64,000 nt of DNA from Ptiloglossa arizonensis (taxonomy: Eukaryota; Arthropoda; Insecta; Hymenoptera; Colletidae). Shown here in pieces: positions 60,251-64,000 of this stretch (its first letter is position 1; every line of letters begins with the position of its first letter). The stretch covers positions 15,984,001-16,048,000 of the forward strand of contig NC_135055.1 of NCBI RefSeq assembly GCF_051014685.1. The letters are read 5' to 3'. The position numbers were made by a program, and so were the translations under genes. Under the pieces are notes generated by a model. It did no database searches. It saw nothing but the letters and a program-made list of their open reading frames with translations, and was not told the origin of the DNA.

Positions 60251-61194
60251 CATTTAATGTAAGCGAAATTCAATGGCTTGTTTCTTCTCGTTTACAATCG
60301 AGACGTTACGTTTCTAAATCGCGTTTTCTTTTCTCTACTTCCACGAGGAAATATTTATATTTATAGAAAAAAAAAAAAAGAAAATACGTTATTTATCATT
60401 TTATTTTATCTCCGGCAACTTTCTTACAACTTTCTGTACAAGGAACTGGAGCAGAGCGATCAATTTTCCGACAGTTTTTACTTACTCTCATTCTCAAGAA
60501 TTCACTACCGATGTGGAGATCGGGGTTTAGCGCTTCCTCGCGTCGTTGTTTGCGTTCCGGGACCGATCTCGATTGGAAAAATCGTACGGGCAGGTCGCGA
60601 CTTCCGGTAGCCAGATCTTTCGGGCGTAATTTGCGAAGGTAGCCGCGTTGCGACAGTGCCGCGAGCTAAATACTGCGGTCGTCTCGGCCAGTTGAACCGC
60701 GGAATGCGTATTTCAACGCGTTGGTGGCCGCGATTGGTACTCGTAAAATTCACTTTTCACGCGTTCGCATACATTTGCATAAGTAAGGAATATCGCCACC
60801 GGTAAGAGCGCGGGCATATCGGGGACGCGCGACTGAATTTCGTATGCCTACGAAACGAACCGTGGAACCAGTTCCCTCGCCTTGCTTGATTTTAGTCCGG
60901 TCGACTAGATACTTGTTAGCACGTCTCGTTCCCGCGTAAACGGGTTGCGAGAGCGAAACTATGAAAAATCTTCGATACAGCTACTGGTCTCGGGACCAGG
61001 GGAATTACGATTATATCGTGCCCGGAGCCTGCATTGAAACCGAACTGTTATTCAAATTCAGTAGGAAATGATACGTTCCTGACGGAAAGCAATGAAACTA
61101 CTGTGGGGCACGTGATGTAGTGCTGAAAAGAACAGGTAATTTTCTAAGATCATTGCGAGTGCTACCCGATCGCCACAGAGAATACACGAGAAGT
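60251..61194. other. Intergenic, no gene seen
   Basis: GC-richer from 60500 to 60960. Short frames in both orientations without recognisable products. A 9-base or longer poly-A near 60366. Confidence 0.5.
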
Positions 61195-61632
61195 TGAATA
61201 CTTGAATAATATTGGAATAGTACTTGAATAGTCGTGTATTCGAATAGTATTTCAATAGTCGTGTATTCAAATAGTATTTGAATAGTGGTGTGTTCGAATA
61301 GTATTTGAATAGTGGTGTATTCGAATAATATTTGAATAGTGGTGTGTTCGAATAGTATTTCAGTAGTTGTGTATTCGAATAGTATTTGAATATTTGTGCA
61401 TTCGAATAGTATTTGAATAGTGGTGTGTTCGAATACTATTTCAACAGTCGTGTATTCAAATAGTATTTGAATAGTGGTGTGTTCGAATAGTATTTGAATA
61501 TTTGTACATTCGAATAATATTTGAAAAAGTGGTTTGTTCGAATAGTACTTGAATAGTCGTGTATTCGAATGATTAAGTATTTGAATAATCGAGTGCCTAT
61601 TCGAATCACATTCGAATACTCGAATAACTGTT
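61195..61632. repeat. Minisatellite, unit 27 bp, about 14-15 copies
   Basis: Units of the form TGTnTTCGAATAGTATTTGAATAGTGG, with GTGT/GTAT and TGG/CGT variants alternating along the array. Several units contain the self-complementary core TTCGAA. Non-coding. Confidence 0.95.
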
Positions 61633-62369
61633 CGTACTATACGTCGCGTACATGGTATTCGAATGTTCGGTTACGGACAAATTCGACGATTAGTCCTCGG
61701 CGCCCTACTTTCAGCGTAGCCGTGATCGTTACACGATCAATCTTCCGGGGAACACGAGCTGGCGGCTCTCCGCTTGTTTTCGGAGACTTCGACGACGATG
61801 TAAGGTCAGAGTCCGCGTACGTGGGAGAGAGAAGATACCCTCCCGTTTGTCCGCGATAAATGGTAATAAATGGCACGGCGGGCAGGAATAATGTTGAGTC
61901 CTGGTGGCTTCTTCGAGGCCAGGTCGCGATACGCATTAGATAACGGCGGCGCGCGTATGCACCGTGGACGGCTGCAGTCCAGCCGGTTTCCACTTTTGTC
62001 GGGGTAAGATGTATCGTCTCTTTCTCTTTACTCGCCACCATCCTGCTCGAATCCACTCGAGATGCGTCCGATGCTTTTACTTTTGCTTCCTTCGCCCTCG
62101 CCCGTCTCGTTTCTCGCTCGCGACGTTTTTATTCTCACGGTAACGTCCGTGCAGCTGCGCTGGACCGCTCGCGGACGTTCGTTATTCTCGTCAAATCCGA
62201 CCAGCCGCGCAATAGAGGCTTCGTTAACTCGCGGTTACTCCCGTAACTACGGCGGCACAGGTGCGGTTCGGTATTATTGCCGAACAGGCAACTCCGATTT
62301 TCATGGAACTTCGCACACGTATGGATCACCGACGAATATTAAAGTAGAAAATTTAGTATCAAACTTTGC
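61633..62369. other. Unique GC-richer segment between two related arrays
   Basis: About 740 bp of CpG-rich, non-repetitive DNA bounded on both sides by arrays with the same core sequence. Open frames on both strands (61637-62056 on -, 62062-62391 on +) match nothing recognised. Confidence 0.5.
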
Positions 62370-62690
62370 AAACCATACGAATAGTATTTAAATACTTGTA
62401 CATTCGAATTGTATTTGAATGGTCGTGCATTCGAATGATTAAGTATTTGAGTAGTCGTGCATTCGAATGATTAAGTATTTGAGTAGTCGTGTATTCGAAT
62501 AATTAAATATTTGAGTAGTCGTGTATTCTAATAATTAAATATTTGAGTAGTCGTGTATTCGAATGATTAAGTATTTGAGTAGTCGTGCATTCGAATGATT
62601 AAGTATTTGAGTAGTCGTGTATTCGAATAATTGAGTATTTGAATAGTCGTGCATTCGAATAATTAAGTATTTGAGTATTCGAGTGCCTAT
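62370..62690. repeat. Minisatellite, unit 32 bp, about 9 copies
   Basis: Units of 32 bp made of ATTCGAATGATTAAGTATTT followed by GAGTAGTCGTGC or a close variant. The core is the same as the 27-bp array at 61195-61632, with an insertion (GATTAA), so the two arrays share an origin. Confidence 0.95.
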
Positions 62691-63089
62691 TAATGTAATA
62701 CCTACAAATAACGAAGGATGCAAACATTCCAATCGTTTTGGCTATCGACGAAACGAAGGATCAAACTTTCTAAAACACAGTTAAATATTAAACTCGTAGT
62801 TTTGTTCTCTTATGATCAACTATTTAATCAAGTCTGTTGAAACGAACGTAGGCAGGGAAAATGTTGAATGGGAACTTGTCGATAAATAAGCGAGTTCTAC
62901 GAGTTAGAAGTATTGATATTAAATTTCTACAATTCGAAAGTCGTGGTAAACGAATGCTATAATTACAGTAGATATTATATAAATAAAGAGTTATTTGGGC
63001 TAGAGTGTTTTCACTCTAGCATTTCTTGCGAGTCGTATCTCCAGTGTCGTTAATCACTGAGTTCTACAGGTCTGATAGACTCTGATAGG
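62691..63089. other. Intergenic, no gene seen
   Basis: AT-rich. A perfect hairpin (9-bp stem GCTAGAGTG, TTTT loop) lies at 62999-63020. No open frame of interest. Confidence 0.5.
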
Positions 63090-63500
63090 TTGCAGAACTC
63101 TACGATTCTGGAGTCATTGCTAACGATTGAGTTCTATGACTCTGGTGTCATTCCAATCCGATTCTACAACTTGATCGAAGAAAGTTTAAAAATTCATTTT
63201 GTGGTATTAAAATTTTACAATTCGAGGATCGTGGCGATCGAATCGCACAATTCTAACGGACATTGCTGCCGAGTTCTAAGTTCCTGGTGTCGTTTACATC
63301 GAGTTCTATGTATCGTCAACTTTGTTTCCACTGTAATCAAAGATTCTCAACGCACAGCGCGATTGATTTCCACGATCCAAGGTTCACCGCCGAGTTCTAC
63401 GACCCCGCCATCATCATGGCCGAGTTCTACGTCTCTAACGTCGTCACGACCCAGTTCTACGCCTCCAGTGTTGTTGCTATGACTCAATCAACCATCGTGG
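63090..63500. repeat. Degenerate short-period array (about 30 bp)
   Basis: 'GAGTTCTAnGnnnCTnGnGTC' type units at about 63060-63150, then 'CGAGTTCTACG' units at about 63391, 63421 and 63451 (30-bp spacing). Related in sequence to the 31-bp array that follows (GAGTTCnAC core), so probably its decayed flank. Confidence 0.65.
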
Positions 63501-63609
63501 ATAAATGCAACACGCGTATTCAAGAATTCAAGAACTTCTCGATTCATGTCCCACGGAATCTCGATGGAGAGAGAACTCGATCGCTCGAGGCTCACCAAAA
63601 AATGATTTG

Positions 63610-64000
63610 AATACCTTTGAACGAGTTCCACGATTCGAGTACCCTTGATCGACGAGTTCCATAATTCGAGTACCCTTGGACGACAAATTCCACAATGAGA
63701 GTACCTTTGGACGACGAGATCCACAATTCGAATACCCTTGGACAACGAATTCCACGATTAAAGTACCCTTGGACGATGAGTTCCATAATTAGAGTACCTT
63801 GGAATGACGAGTTCCACGATTCAAGTACTGTTGAAGGACGAATTCCACGATTCGAGTACCCTTGGATAACGAGTTCCAGGATTCGAGTACTTTTGAATGA
63901 CGAATTCCACGATTCAAGTACTTTTGAAGGACGAATTCCACGATTCGAGTACCCTTGGATAACGAGTTCCAGGATTCGAGTACTTTTGAATGACAAATTC
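63610..64000. repeat. Minisatellite, unit 31 bp, at least 12 copies, runs off the window
   Basis: Units ACGAGTTCCACGATTCGAGT plus ACCCTTGGACG, exactly 31 bp apart from 63621 to the end. Variants at several fixed positions (ACGAATTCC/ACGAGTTCC; ACCCTTGG/ACTTTTGA) form higher-order patterns: the block at about 63826-63900 is repeated at about 63919-63993. Minus-strand frames of 75-134 codons in several registers arise because no register of the unit contains many stops. Confidence 0.95.

Noticed and set aside
63592..63996. 134-codon minus-strand frame with repeated peptide, and a possible CRISPR-like regular repeat
   Set aside because: It is a 31-bp minisatellite without unique spacers; the peptide repeats merely mirror the DNA period, and several registers are open.

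Overview
This is a eukaryotic, almost certainly insect, chromosomal window. No bacterial gene organisation is present. Instead there is one strongly conserved animal gene in a very large, mostly non-coding, moderately AT-rich background that is unusually full of CpG, with many minisatellites and microsatellites. Abundant CpG, a short CCTAA-type (insect telomere-like) run and the intron-poor TENT5 coding exon fit a hymenopteran (bee/wasp-like) genome. That placement is inference; no species-specific marker was recognised.

The only gene I can identify firmly is Tent5 (FAM46), a non-canonical cytoplasmic poly(A) polymerase, on the + strand. Its main coding exon starts after a splice acceptor at 33239 and ends at a TGA at 34592-34594. 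The conserved reading frame and coding-like codon use continue upstream of the first internal ATG (33284) to the acceptor, so an upstream coding or start exon is expected. Two candidate donors lie upstream in the matching phase: an ATG sitting exactly at a donor (29543-29545, ATG|GTAAGC), and a 42-codon cysteine-rich stretch ending at 18953 (AGG|GTACGT). Downstream of the TGA the same frame stays open for another 111 codons, to a second TGA at 34928-34930. A long 3' untranslated region follows, rich in G-quadruplex-forming and simple-sequence DNA, with candidate poly(A) signals near 36107 and 37736.

Layout: 1-17.8 kb is non-coding with many tandem arrays (about 1.5-2.1, 4.0-4.7, 7.1-7.85, 9.1-9.5, 10.7-11.1, 12.85-13.25 and 14.1-14.8 kb). 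A large imperfect inverted repeat lies at 17.89-18.16 kb, followed by the candidate upstream exon at 18.83-18.95 kb. 19-29 kb is non-coding with a 50-bp array at 23.3-23.8 kb. A GC-rich block at 29.05-30.3 kb with a CCG-repeat tract is the best candidate for a Tent5 promoter and first exon. 29.55-33.24 kb is the presumed intron, 33.24-34.59 kb the Tent5 coding exon, and 34.6 to about 37.8 kb the 3' UTR and downstream simple repeats. 38.3-40 kb is a large degenerate array. 40-64 kb is intergenic, with more arrays, one element with terminal inverted repeats (44.09-44.53 kb) and a short inverted repeat carrying two nuclear-receptor-type half-sites (48.0-48.15 kb).

No tRNA, rRNA, CRISPR array or intact transposase was recognised. 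Most long open frames outside Tent5 are GC-rich or repeat-derived, open on both strands or in several frames, and often lack an ATG, so I did not call them genes.
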